A DNA stretch of 64,000 bases from Pedobacter sp. PAMC26386 (lineage in GTDB: Bacteria; Bacteroidota; Bacteroidia; Sphingobacteriales; Sphingobacteriaceae): positions 3,621,067-3,685,066 of the forward strand of contig CP060294.1 in the NCBI GenBank assembly GCA_014302835.1, read 5' to 3'. Shown one piece after another: positions 7,869-15,867 of this stretch (within the stretch, counting starts at the first letter, position 1; every line of letters begins with the position of its first letter). The translations under genes and the position numbers were made by a program. The notes under the pieces are model-generated. The model worked only from the letters and a program-made list of their open reading frames with translations. It made no database searches and was not told the DNA's origin.

Positions 7869-8741
7869 ATGTTTGCAGATTTACACAGCCCATTACAACA
7901 ATTAAAAGATTCACATTTATCCCAGCTCTGGATTAAAAGAGATGATTTAATCGACCCCTATATTTCAGGAAATAAATGGCGCAAACTGAAGTATATTTTA
8001 AAAGATGCCACTGCAAAAAAGAAGAATCACCTGGTCACTTTTGGCGGCGCTTATTCCAATCATTTGGTAGCGACAGCATCCGCAGCTGCGAGATCAGGTT
8101 TAAAAGCAACAGCATTTGTAAGAGGCGAAAAAGTAAACAACGAAATGCTGGTCTTGTGTTCCCTGTATGGTATGGAGCTGATCTTTACAGACCGCGAAAC
8201 TTATAAGGATAAGAAAGCCTGTTATGTTAAATATTACGGACAGGACCCGGATAGTTATTTTATCGACGAGGGCGGCGCATCTGCAGAGGCAGTTTTAGGT
8301 TGTGCAGAATTAATTACTGAGCTTCCGGCGGATACGGCTCATCTATTTTGTGCAGCAGGAACAGGTACTACCGCAGCCGGTTTGCTCCAGGGAATTCAAA
8401 AAGCAGGATTAAAAACGAAGCTTCATGTAATCCCTGTCTTAAAAGGCGGGGAGTTTATTCGCGAAGAAATTGGCAAATATACTGAAATCACTGATCAGCT
8501 GATTTTGCATACAGCTTATCATTTTGGTGGATACGCAAAAACGAAACCAGAATTACTGAATTTCATGAAGAATTTTGTTGCCAGACAAGGGATCCTAATT
8601 GACCCGGTTTATACTGCAAAAATGTTCTTCGCTCTTGATGATTTAGCTGAGCAGAGTTATTTCGGCACAGAGGAAAAAATTGTAGCTTTACATACAGGAG
8701 GATTACTCGGGATCATGGGGATGAAGGATAAATTCGACTAA
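7869..8741 (+). CDS. ACC deaminase / D-cysteine desulfhydrase family PLP enzyme
   Basis: This 290-residue fold-type II PLP enzyme is related to 1-aminocyclopropane-1-carboxylate deaminase and D-cysteine desulfhydrase. SGNKWRKLKY contains Lys36, the probable PLP Schiff-base lysine, followed by TFGGAYSNHLVATA (about 57-70). The glycine-rich phosphate-binding loop is CAAGTGTTAAGL (about 160). It is somewhat shorter than classic ACC deaminase (about 340 residues), so a D-cysteine desulfhydrase or generic member is at least as likely as true ACC deaminase. The start codon follows a TATATTTG element almost directly. The GH20 gene begins 13 nt downstream and is probably co-transcribed, without an obvious functional link. 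Confidence 0.8.
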   Translation: MFADLHSPLQQLKDSHLSQLWIKRDDLIDPYISGNKWRKLKYILKDATAKKKNHLVTFGGAYSNHLVATASAAARSGLKATAFVRGEKVNNEMLVLCSLYGMELIFTDRETYKDKKACYVKYYGQDPDSYFIDEGGASAEAVLGCAELITELPADTAHLFCAAGTGTTAAGLLQGIQKAGLKTKLHVIPVLKGGEFIREEIGKYTEITDQLILHTAYHFGGYAKTKPELLNFMKNFVARQGILIDPVYTAKMFFALDDLAEQSYFGTEEKIVALHTGGLLGIMGMKDKFD

Positions 8742-8754
8742 CAAGGCTAACCAA

Positions 8755-11013
8755 ATGAAACATACACGATACTTCCTGTTACTATTATCCTTTAACATGC
8801 TGTTCTCTCAATTTATCTTTGCCCGGGATTCTCTGTTTATCATTCCAAAACCTCTCATACAAATAACAAAACCAGGGTTTTACACCTACCCCATTCAGGA
8901 AAAAGTCTTTGTCAGCCAAACATTTCTGGCAGCAGCCGATTTACTGCATGAGCATCCCTTTATACATTTCAAAACAGTGGCACTGCTATCCAAAGGAAAA
9001 CCGATTCCTCAGCAGGGGATTATATTATTGCTAGCGGCTCCAAAAGACCCTATGCCTCAGGATGGTTACCGCTTGCAGGTAGAACCTAAAAGGATTACAA
9101 TTACTGCACATAACCATGCTGCCCTACTCAATGGAATTTCAACCTTAAGACAGATAGCCTATACGCGAAAAAACGGCGATAAACTCCCTTCGGTCCTCAT
9201 TGAAGACCGTCCGGCATTTGGGTATCGTGGGTTGATGATAGACGTTTCCCGTCACTTTTTCCCAATCAGCTTTCTGAAAAAATATATCGATATCATGTCT
9301 TTATATAAACTGAACACCTTTCACTGGCATTTGACAGATGGTGCAGGCTGGAGACTGGAGATTAAAAAATATCCTGAACTCACCCAAAAAGCAGCATGGA
9401 GAACACACCATAATTGGAAAGACTGGTGGAATAATGGACGACAATATGTAAACATGGGTGAACCAGATGCCAATGGCGGATTCTATACACAGGAACAGGC
9501 CAGAGATCTGGTTAAGTACGCTGCAAAAAGAGGGATTACTATTATTCCTGAAATTGAAATGCCTGGACATAGTGAAGAGGTATTAGCCGTTTATCCCAAT
9601 TTATCCTGCTCTGGTTTACCTTATAAAAATTCGGAATTCTGCATTGGCAACAAGGAAACATTTACCTTTTTAGAGAATGTCCTTGATGAGGTCATCAGTA
9701 TTTTCCCTTCTAAATATATCCATATTGGTGGAGACGAGGCCGATAAAGCCGCCTGGAAAAAATGCCCGAAATGTCAGAAAGCCATTCAGGATTTCAATTT
9801 GAAAGACGAAGCTGGTTTACAAAGTTATGCAGTTAAAAAGATGGGGACTTATTTAACAGGCAAAGGAAGAAAACTAATTGGGTGGGATGAAATTATAGAA
9901 GGTGGTTTGGGCCCGGAAGCTACAGTAATGAGCTGGCGCGGCGAAAAGGGTGGTATTGAAGCGGCGAATTCTGGACACGATGTCATCATGATCCCAGGTT
10001 CTTATCTTTATTTTGATGCTTATCAGACCAACCCAATTGGTCAACCCGAAGCTATAGGAGGTTATCTGCCACTAAAAAAGGTTTATTCCTACTCTCCTAT
10101 ACCCAAAGAAATAGATGCAATCCACCAAAAACATGTGTTGGGTATTCAGGCGAATGTATGGACAGAATATATGTCCACTGAAAACCAGGCAGATTATATG
10201 ATTTTTCCAAGGGCCCTTGCACTTGCAGAGATTGGGTGGACAGCAGCAAAAAATAAAAACTGGGATGATTTTATATTACGCATGCAAAAACATTATTTAC
10301 TGATGCAACGTTTTGGTCTGCATTATTATAAACCTTCAAACGAGTTAAGTATACTATCCAGATTCGACATGATAGATAAAACTGCCAGCGCAATTATAAC
10401 CTCGGAACAATTCAAGCCGGAAATAAGATACACTACGAATGGAGCAACACCAGACGCCAACTCAGCTATTTATAAAGACCCAATCTCTTTTAATCGCACT
10501 ACAACGATAAAGGCAGCCCTATTTAAGAATAAGATACAACAAGGAAAAACACAGGAATTAGTGGTCGATATACATAAGGCCATTGGCAAAAAGGTAATTT
10601 ACAATAGTCCATGGAATAGTGGCTATCCCGCACAAAAAGAACTGACCTTAGTCAATGGGCAAACTGGCGATTTAACTTATGGTGATGGGCAGTGGCAGGG
10701 TTTTCTGGGCAACTTTGATGTGACGATTGACATGGAAAACAACACAGCTTTGACACAGCTGAAAGTCCGGTTCATGCAATTGACAGGTCCGGATGTATAT
10801 ATACCATCTGATGTTACACTATCCGTTTCTAAAGACGGTAAAGATTTCAAAACAATCAGAAAAATAGATAACGATGTTCCTGCTACAGATTCGTCATTGA
10901 GATTCAAGACCTTTGACTTCGATCTAAAAGGAGTATCCACTCGTTTCATACGGATAACAGGAAAAAATGAAAGAACCGGTTTTGTATTCAGCGATGAAGT
11001 AGTCGTTTACTAG
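8755..11013 (+). CDS. Secreted beta-N-acetylhexosaminidase, GH20
   Basis: The enzyme releases terminal beta-linked GlcNAc/GalNAc from glycans, chitin or peptidoglycan fragments. There is an N-terminal signal peptide (about residues 1-23), a GH20b domain (about 25-150), and a GH20 catalytic barrel (about 155-500) that starts at RGLMIDVSRHFFP and carries the substrate-assisted catalytic pair Asp327-Glu328 in HIGGDEAD. A chitobiase-type C-terminal domain (about 545-605, with YTTNGATPDANS) and an F5/8-type carbohydrate-binding domain (about 620-752) follow. Length (752) suits multi-domain Bacteroidetes enzymes. It likely works in the periplasm or at the cell surface. Confidence 0.93.
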   Translation: MKHTRYFLLLLSFNMLFSQFIFARDSLFIIPKPLIQITKPGFYTYPIQEKVFVSQTFLAAADLLHEHPFIHFKTVALLSKGKPIPQQGIILLLAAPKDPMPQDGYRLQVEPKRITITAHNHAALLNGISTLRQIAYTRKNGDKLPSVLIEDRPAFGYRGLMIDVSRHFFPISFLKKYIDIMSLYKLNTFHWHLTDGAGWRLEIKKYPELTQKAAWRTHHNWKDWWNNGRQYVNMGEPDANGGFYTQEQARDLVKYAAKRGITIIPEIEMPGHSEEVLAVYPNLSCSGLPYKNSEFCIGNKETFTFLENVLDEVISIFPSKYIHIGGDEADKAAWKKCPKCQKAIQDFNLKDEAGLQSYAVKKMGTYLTGKGRKLIGWDEIIEGGLGPEATVMSWRGEKGGIEAANSGHDVIMIPGSYLYFDAYQTNPIGQPEAIGGYLPLKKVYSYSPIPKEIDAIHQKHVLGIQANVWTEYMSTENQADYMIFPRALALAEIGWTAAKNKNWDDFILRMQKHYLLMQRFGLHYYKPSNELSILSRFDMIDKTASAIITSEQFKPEIRYTTNGATPDANSAIYKDPISFNRTTTIKAALFKNKIQQGKTQELVVDIHKAIGKKVIYNSPWNSGYPAQKELTLVNGQTGDLTYGDGQWQGFLGNFDVTIDMENNTALTQLKVRFMQLTGPDVYIPSDVTLSVSKDGKDFKTIRKIDNDVPATDSSLRFKTFDFDLKGVSTRFIRITGKNERTGFVFSDEVVVY

Positions 11014-11107
11014 GGCTTATTTTAGAATTCGTTTAGCAGCCTTTCTTGCCAAGATCTATTCAGGCATGATTTATGTAAAGACAAAAACAAAAATATTATT
11101 CTAAAAG

Positions 11108-11536
11108 ATGAACACAAAAACAACATTACTCAGTCTAACATTTGCCATGTTCTGCACCGTGGCATTCGCTCAATCCACAGTGAAACCATCCCCAAAAGCA
11201 CTTGGCGGAGACCGGGATAAACATGGTTGTATTGGTTCGGCCGGTTATACTTTCTCTGTTATAAAAAATGACTGCGTAAGACTTTTTGAGCAAAAGCCTC
11301 AATTAAAAGAAGTTAATCCTAAAGGCTCTTATACTTCAAATGCAACTGTTATTTTTAGTTCAGACAACAAAAAAGCAGAATTATTTGTTCCGCATTCAAA
11401 ATCGAGCATTATCCTCAACAGAACTGGTGACAAAGCGAATCCCGTATGGAAAAAAGGCAAATTTTCTCTTTCTCAAAAAGACAATAATTACAAATTAAAA
11501 GAATCAAATAAAGTTACCTATACGCAGGTACCTTAA
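11108..11536 (+). CDS. Small secreted protein of unknown function
   Basis: This 142-residue protein has a clear signal peptide (about residues 1-22, ending TVAFAQ). The mature part begins with a basic, glycine-rich segment containing DKHGCIGSAGYTFS and then NDCVRLFEQ, so two cysteines about 18 residues apart could form a disulfide. The rest is lysine-rich and beta-strand-like (ATVIFSSDNKKAELFVP, SSIILNRTGDK). The HGC...AGY...C arrangement seems familiar from other secreted Bacteroidetes proteins, but no function can be assigned. The gene stands alone and ends at a very strong hairpin. Confidence 0.7.
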   Translation: MNTKTTLLSLTFAMFCTVAFAQSTVKPSPKALGGDRDKHGCIGSAGYTFSVIKNDCVRLFEQKPQLKEVNPKGSYTSNATVIFSSDNKKAELFVPHSKSSIILNRTGDKANPVWKKGKFSLSQKDNNYKLKESNKVTYTQVP

Positions 11537-11541
11537 GTAAT

Positions 11542-11575
11542 AAAAAGATGTCTGGCGAAAGCCAGACATCTTTTT
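11542..11575 (+). terminator. Strong intrinsic terminator with GAAA loop
   Basis: A perfect 15-bp stem (11542-11556 with 11561-11575), including the A and T tracts, is closed by a GAAA tetraloop. It follows the small secreted-protein gene. Confidence 0.85.
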
Positions 11576-11604
11576 ATTACTGTTAACTCTTTACGATTGA
11601 AAAA

Positions 11605-11960
11605 TCATGATCTTTCAACTACTCCTTTAACAAATTTCTCTATAACACCTGGAGCAGCAACAGACAGGCTATCCTCACCCTAAGTCAGTTGCGTCCGTAT
11701 GTCGTAGAAATCTCAGCACCAGCCTCCTTTGCAATTAGAATTCCCGGGAGCCAATTATAAGTATTAAGTACTTCCTGACAAAAGAATTAATCCACGTGGC
11801 CCATAGTTTCTTACGATAGCAATTGGTCAAGCAATGCTTTAATAGAAGCACCGATCCGACTATTTAATCACCGGTATTTTCTTCGGTAAAGAAGGGTGGT
11901 TAAAAGTAGCCAGCATAAACCGGGTTTCAGTTTTTCTATTGACTCTTATTACTATAGGGA
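11605..11960 (-). pseudogene. Decayed inositol monophosphatase-family gene, C-terminal half
   Basis: On the minus strand, pieces of one protein can be read in different frames. From high to low coordinates they are: TRFMLATFNHPSLPKK (about 11925-11880), IGASIKALLDQL (about 11855-11820), a piece with RNYGPRGLIL (about 11815-11785), YNWLPGILIAKEAGAEIST (about 11759-11703), and finally DSLSVAAPGVIEKFVKG, ending in TGA at 11605-11607. The WxxxxGILIxxEAG pattern and the order of pieces match the C-terminal half of IMPase-family phosphatases. At least three frameshifts and internal stops separate the pieces and no N-terminal half is visible. The family assignment is an inference from hand translation. 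Confidence 0.6.
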
Positions 11961-12011
11961 TGCATCAATTAGACTGGACACATTCAAGGTAAAAATATGC
12001 CTCGAAAACAG

Positions 12012-12458
12012 TTAATCAATTTCAAAATTAATTACCCCCATAGCTCCTTCAGCAGCCAATGGATTACAACTCCAAGTTACCACACCGAATATATATATCC
12101 GGTCTCCGTCTATCTTTATTGGCCTTGCATCAAGAGAACCAGCCATCAGGTATTGATTTCCTACTAGCATCCGAATAATCCAATGCCCCTCATGATTGAC
12201 AACAACAATAGACCCGTTTTTTGCCTTAACGGATCTGTCAACAACCAGCAATGCACCTTTACATATCCCCGTTTGCAAGAGATCATTGTTATCCATTTCA
12301 AAGTAAAATGTATGCGTAGGATCTTTAACTAACCGTTGAATAATATGTAGCTTATCCTGAGAATAATCATGTACAGGAGATGGAAAACCAGTTACCTTAC
12401 CTGGGTTCTTTAATGGCAATGACTCATTGTGCTGGTCCGATGTTGTCTTTCTAAACAT
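12012..12458 (-). CDS. UmuD-like protein lacking the Ser/Lys catalytic dyad
   Basis: This 148-residue protein aligns almost without gaps to UmuD-type S24 peptidases: GFPSPVHDY (24-32), then THTFYFEMDNNDLLQTGI (48-65), LLVVDRSV (70-77), NGSIVVVNHEG (81-91) and IFGVVTW (123-129). At the place of the UmuD nucleophile (Ser in GDSM) it has Asp59, and at the catalytic Lys it has Arg96. The cleavage-site Cys-Gly is Thr23-Gly24. Self-cleavage by the normal mechanism therefore looks impossible. There is no helix-turn-helix, so it is not a LexA/CI repressor, and no umuC is adjacent. A TAGTTTTG element at 12488-12481 may be its promoter. Function is unknown; it could be a degenerate relic or a non-cleavable regulator. 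Confidence 0.7.
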   Translation of the reverse strand: MFRKTTSDQHNESLPLKNPGKVTGFPSPVHDYSQDKLHIIQRLVKDPTHTFYFEMDNNDLLQTGICKGALLVVDRSVKAKNGSIVVVNHEGHWIIRMLVGNQYLMAGSLDARPIKIDGDRIYIFGVVTWSCNPLAAEGAMGVINFEID

Positions 12459-12480
12459 ATGCGAGTATTATAATAGCTAA

Positions 12481-12488
12481 CAAAACTA
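12481..12488 (-). promoter_or_regulatory. Possible -7 element of the UmuD-like gene
   Basis: TAGTTTTG on the minus strand matches TAnnTTTG and lies about 22 nt before the ATG at 12458. No matching -33 TTG is evident at normal spacing. Confidence 0.35.
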
Positions 12489-12526
12489 GTTTAATTATTC
12501 ACATAAGCTAATTATATTAGCAATAA

Positions 12527-13081
12527 TATTACAGAAAGGCGTCCAGATCTTCAAAAAATACAGCACTCAAAAATTACGATTATTTAGGTACCCAGTGGAA
12601 AGATGGATTAAAAAAAGTATACAATTTTTTAAGCATTTACGAGAAGACAAAGAATATTGCGATAAGTAATAAGGCTCTTGACGAAGCCAAAACACGGAAC
12701 AATTTTGAGGTTATTCACAAGGAAGAAGAAGATCGGCGAAAAAAGAATGATGCATTGCGTGCTTATTATCATGATTTGCTTCAGGTTAAATCTACATTAA
12801 AGGTATTGATTAGTGACTCGGAAAATGATGACAGAACCTTCAATATGAACGGTACCATTGAAATTCCAGGAGTAGGAACCGTTTATTCCAGTATTAAGGG
12901 CAGAGACAAATCAGGCAAGAATTTCGGCAGTTTTAAAACAATAGATAACAAAGATACTCTGGGAAATGCAGGCAAACTAATGCTCAACGATTCTAAAACA
13001 CTGGTCTTTCCGATGCCTGTAAAAAATGAAGGAAACAAAATAACAGGTGCCACCTATGATATAGAATTAAACAATGGGTGA
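12527..13081 (+). pseudogene. 5'-truncated reading frame, unknown protein
   Basis: A frame is open from 12527 (after a TAA at 12524) to a stop at 13081, but it contains no ATG and its only reasonable alternative start is a TTG at 12755 in mid-domain. The translated product is coherent: a lysine/glutamate-rich helical region (about the first 75 residues, with NNFEVIHKEEEDRRKKND) followed by a beta-rich region (STLKVLISDSEN, GTIEIPGVGTVYSSIKGR, LVFPMPVKNEG). This pattern suggests the tail of a larger protein that lost its 5' end. No family was recognised. Translation from the TTG (108 residues) cannot be excluded. Confidence 0.5.
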
Positions 13082-13314
13082 ATAATAGAGAAGGCAGATG
13101 AAAAAGGAAATTACCAGATAAATAAGGTACACTGACGTAACTCGTCATTTCTTTAAAAACTACTCTAGATTACCTTCCAAAAAGCCCCGGTCAGCCCTGG
13201 TCTCCATTTAAAAGTTACCAACATTTATGGCTGACAGATCTATTTTTCTATAAAACCATACTTTAAACAGTTTAAACCTTGTTTTTGATTTTTTAGCCGA
13301 AATATGCCCTAGAC

Positions 13315-13344
13315 TTGTTATTCAGGGGCATTTTACTAAATTTG
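13315..13344 (+). promoter_or_regulatory. Bacteroidetes-type promoter of lat
   Basis: A -33 TTG (13315-13317) and a -7 TAAATTTG (13337-13344) are separated by 19 bp, matching the TTG-N19-TAnnTTTG consensus. The implied transcript starts near 13348, leaving a leader of about 19 nt before the ATG at 13367. Confidence 0.65.
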
Positions 13345-13366
13345 GATAAACCAAAACACAAGAATT

Positions 13367-14698
13367 ATGTACCAACTTACTGTAGCTCCTGAAGAGGTCA
13401 ACGAGATTTTAAGTCAGCATATTTTAGCTGATGGATATGATATGACCTACGATATGGGACAAAGCCAGGGAGCATACATTTATGACTCAAAGTACAAAAG
13501 AAAACTATTGGATTTCTTTACTTGTTTTGCATCTGTTCCTCTTGGATATAATCATCCGAAAATGGTTAATGATACCGCCTTTAAACAAAGTCTTTTACAG
13601 GCTGCAATGGCTAACCCGTCAAACTCTGATGTATATACACAGCAGTATGCGGAGTTTGTGAAAACTTTTGGCGCAATTGGTATCCCCTCTTATCTTCCTC
13701 ATGCTTTTTTTATAGCAGGTGGCGGATTAGCTGTGGAGAATGCAATCAAAGTTGCAATGGACTGGAAGGTTCAGAAAAACTTTGCAAAAGGACATCAAGA
13801 AGAAAAAGGATTTAAAGTACTCCACTTCGAAAAAGCCTTCCATGGCAGAACTGGTTATACTTTAAGCTTAACAAATACGCTGCCAGACAAAACTAAATGG
13901 TTCGCCAAATTTGACTGGCCAAGAGTTTCTGTACCTACGGTAAAGTTTCCCTTGGAAAATGATAACCTGACTACAGCAATCCATACTGAAGAGGTTTCTA
14001 TTGCTCAGATTAAACAGGCATTTGCGGATCATAAAGATGATATCTGTGCAATTATTATCGAACCTATACAATCTGAAGGTGGCGACAATCATTTGCGTGA
14101 AGAGTTTTTAATCCAGCTTCGTAGCATTGCGGATGAGAATGATGCTTTCCTAATTTATGATGAAGTACAGACAGGTGTTGGCCTAACTGGCAAATTCTGG
14201 TGTCACCAGCATTATAGTGAGCAAGCGCGTCCCGATATTATTGCTTTTGGTAAGAAAATGCAGGTATGTGGAATATTGGTAGGAAACAAGGTGGATGAAG
14301 TGGAAAACAATGTGTTCCATGTTCCTTCAAGAATCAACTCGACATGGGGCGGTAATCTGGTTGATATGGTCAGATCTACTCAGATTTTGCAAATCATTGA
14401 GGAGGATAAACTTTGTGACCATGCTGCTCAAATTGGTAATTATCTGAAAGAGAATCTCGATGGATTAGCGAAAAAGTATGATAAAGTAAGTAATGTACGT
14501 GGTAAGGGTTTACTTTGCGCGTTCGATTTCCCTAATGGAGAAATGCGGAATGAATTTGTCAAAAAAGGTATGGAGCAAAATGTAATGTTCCTGGGCTGTG
14601 GCCCGTTAACTGTTCGTTTCCGCCCTGCACTGATCATTGAGAAAAACCATATCGATCAGGGCGTGGAGGTAATGCATAAAATAATAGCTGATTTATAG
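13367..14698 (+). CDS. lat: L-lysine 6-transaminase
   Basis: The enzyme transfers the epsilon-amino group of lysine to 2-oxoglutarate and yields 2-aminoadipate semialdehyde (cyclising to piperideine-6-carboxylate) plus glutamate. At 443 residues it matches the family length. Signs are the N-terminal region ILADGYDMTYDMGQSQGAYI, DEVQTGVG (about 265) with the cofactor aspartate, and FGKKMQVCG, in which Lys296 is the probable PLP lysine (Lys297 is adjacent). The family is normally a first step in lysine catabolism or in making aminoadipate-derived products, with an aldehyde dehydrogenase next to it; none is seen here. A small membrane-anchored protein gene follows 6 nt after the stop and is likely co-transcribed. 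Confidence 0.9.
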   Translation: MYQLTVAPEEVNEILSQHILADGYDMTYDMGQSQGAYIYDSKYKRKLLDFFTCFASVPLGYNHPKMVNDTAFKQSLLQAAMANPSNSDVYTQQYAEFVKTFGAIGIPSYLPHAFFIAGGGLAVENAIKVAMDWKVQKNFAKGHQEEKGFKVLHFEKAFHGRTGYTLSLTNTLPDKTKWFAKFDWPRVSVPTVKFPLENDNLTTAIHTEEVSIAQIKQAFADHKDDICAIIIEPIQSEGGDNHLREEFLIQLRSIADENDAFLIYDEVQTGVGLTGKFWCHQHYSEQARPDIIAFGKKMQVCGILVGNKVDEVENNVFHVPSRINSTWGGNLVDMVRSTQILQIIEEDKLCDHAAQIGNYLKENLDGLAKKYDKVSNVRGKGLLCAFDFPNGEMRNEFVKKGMEQNVMFLGCGPLTVRFRPALIIEKNHIDQGVEVMHKIIADL

Positions 14699-14704
14699 AA
14701 TATA

Positions 14705-15109
14705 ATGCGCAATAAAAAAATCAATATTTTCCTGGGTATTCTTGTCTTTGTTTTAGTGATTTGGATGCTTAAGGGTACGTTTTTTCAACCTGGAACTGGC
14801 GATTTAAAAGCTGGCTTTAAAGAGGTCTCTCATTATCGAAATGAGAATAATACCGGACCAATTCAATATGTTTTTACAGTTACCGTGAAAGATACAATCT
14901 GGTCGGAAATGGAAACTTATGGGAATTATAAACCACACCATAAAGGTGGAAATACAAAGGTTTATTACTTTTTGGAAGGGACACAGGTGCCGACGGAGTT
15001 AAGTGCTGGTAGGGTGAATTTTGACGAGAAGTTTAATAAAGGGTGCGTGGGTTTGTATGAGAAAAGCGCCATGGGGAACACGAGTATCTCTAAACGGCCA
15101 TTCAAATAA
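14705..15109 (+). CDS. Small membrane-anchored protein of unknown function
   Basis: This 134-residue protein has a basic N-terminus and one transmembrane segment (about residues 7-24, INIFLGILVFVLVIWML). A soluble, probably periplasmic domain of about 105 residues follows, rich in aromatic and charged residues (YVFTVTVKDTIWSEMETYG, TKVYYFLEGTQVP). No known domain was recognised. It begins 6 nt after lat and is most likely translated from the same transcript. A very long perfect hairpin lies 24 nt past its stop codon. Confidence 0.7.
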   Translation: MRNKKINIFLGILVFVLVIWMLKGTFFQPGTGDLKAGFKEVSHYRNENNTGPIQYVFTVTVKDTIWSEMETYGNYKPHHKGGNTKVYYFLEGTQVPTELSAGRVNFDEKFNKGCVGLYEKSAMGNTSISKRPFK

Positions 15110-15132
15110 GGCTTCGTCCTTCCTTCTAGGGG

Positions 15133-15225
15133 AAATAAAAAACTGTCCTGCCATTTTCTGAACTGGAGTTTTCCGCGAAAAGCGAAAAAAATATGTTCAG
15201 AAAATGGCAGGACAGTTTTTTATTT
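15133..15225. repeat. Long perfect inverted repeat (31-bp arms), possible bidirectional terminator
   Basis: The arms 15133-15163 and 15195-15225 are exact reverse complements over 31 bp. Each outer end is A/T-rich (AAATAAAAAACTG and CAGTTTTTTATTT), so either strand gives a hairpin followed by a T tract. The 31-nt loop contains a smaller dyad (CGC-GAAA-A-GCG). The stem is more than twice as long as most intrinsic terminators. It follows the lat unit. Confidence 0.8.
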
Positions 15226-15867
15226 TTCACCATAGAAAGAGCCTTAGCATTGTTTGAATAGATTGTTCCAGAGATACGCCGCAGTTTAGGAAAGAAAAGG
15301 ATAGGAAAGATAGAAAGAAAAAATTTCCTGGAGACACCCGGCCCAAATAGTTATTCTAAACAGCATGAATCGAGTAAAACGAGTATTGTCCGTCAGTTCC
15401 TAAAATAAGGACAAGTTAATGTAAGCTAGCACTTGATTCTGTCGTCAGCGAATCAACTTCAAATCAACAGCACTTTAATAGTGGATTAACTGGCAAGTGT
15501 ACTTCATCTCAATGCTGATTTTAATTAAATATTTATTTTTTAGTTTAAAGTTTAAATATTAATTTTATACTACACATGAAGGTGGATTTTAAAACTTTCT
15601 AATATTCAAAGGATTAATTGATATTTAAGTTGCTACGAAGAACAGGCTTAAGTAATGTTGATGTCCGCTATTACAATTTATCTTCTTTAATCCGTTAAAA
15701 TAAGCTTATTTTACTATTCGGTTACAGCTGTTACTACACGTCATGCCGCCCGGCTAAACGTACCTGATCTTTTTTTTCTTCTATCCTATTGAAGCCGGGT
15801 TTTATCCCAATGGCATTGCTATGCCCAAATTTTCAATCTTTCACCTTAACAAATTTCAAATTATTAC
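15226..15867. other. Gene-free AT-rich intergenic region
   Basis: No reading frame with family resemblance, RNA gene or repeat was found in these 642 bases. Parts are strongly purine-biased (around 15290-15330) and parts are very AT-rich (15520-15570). Together with the flanking long hairpins it looks like accessory or remnant DNA. A small RNA cannot be excluded by eye. Confidence 0.4.

Noticed and set aside
13082..13366. Possible lysine riboswitch before lat
   Set aside because: The promoter leaves a leader of only about 20 nt, and no lysine-riboswitch core was recognised in the upstream sequence.
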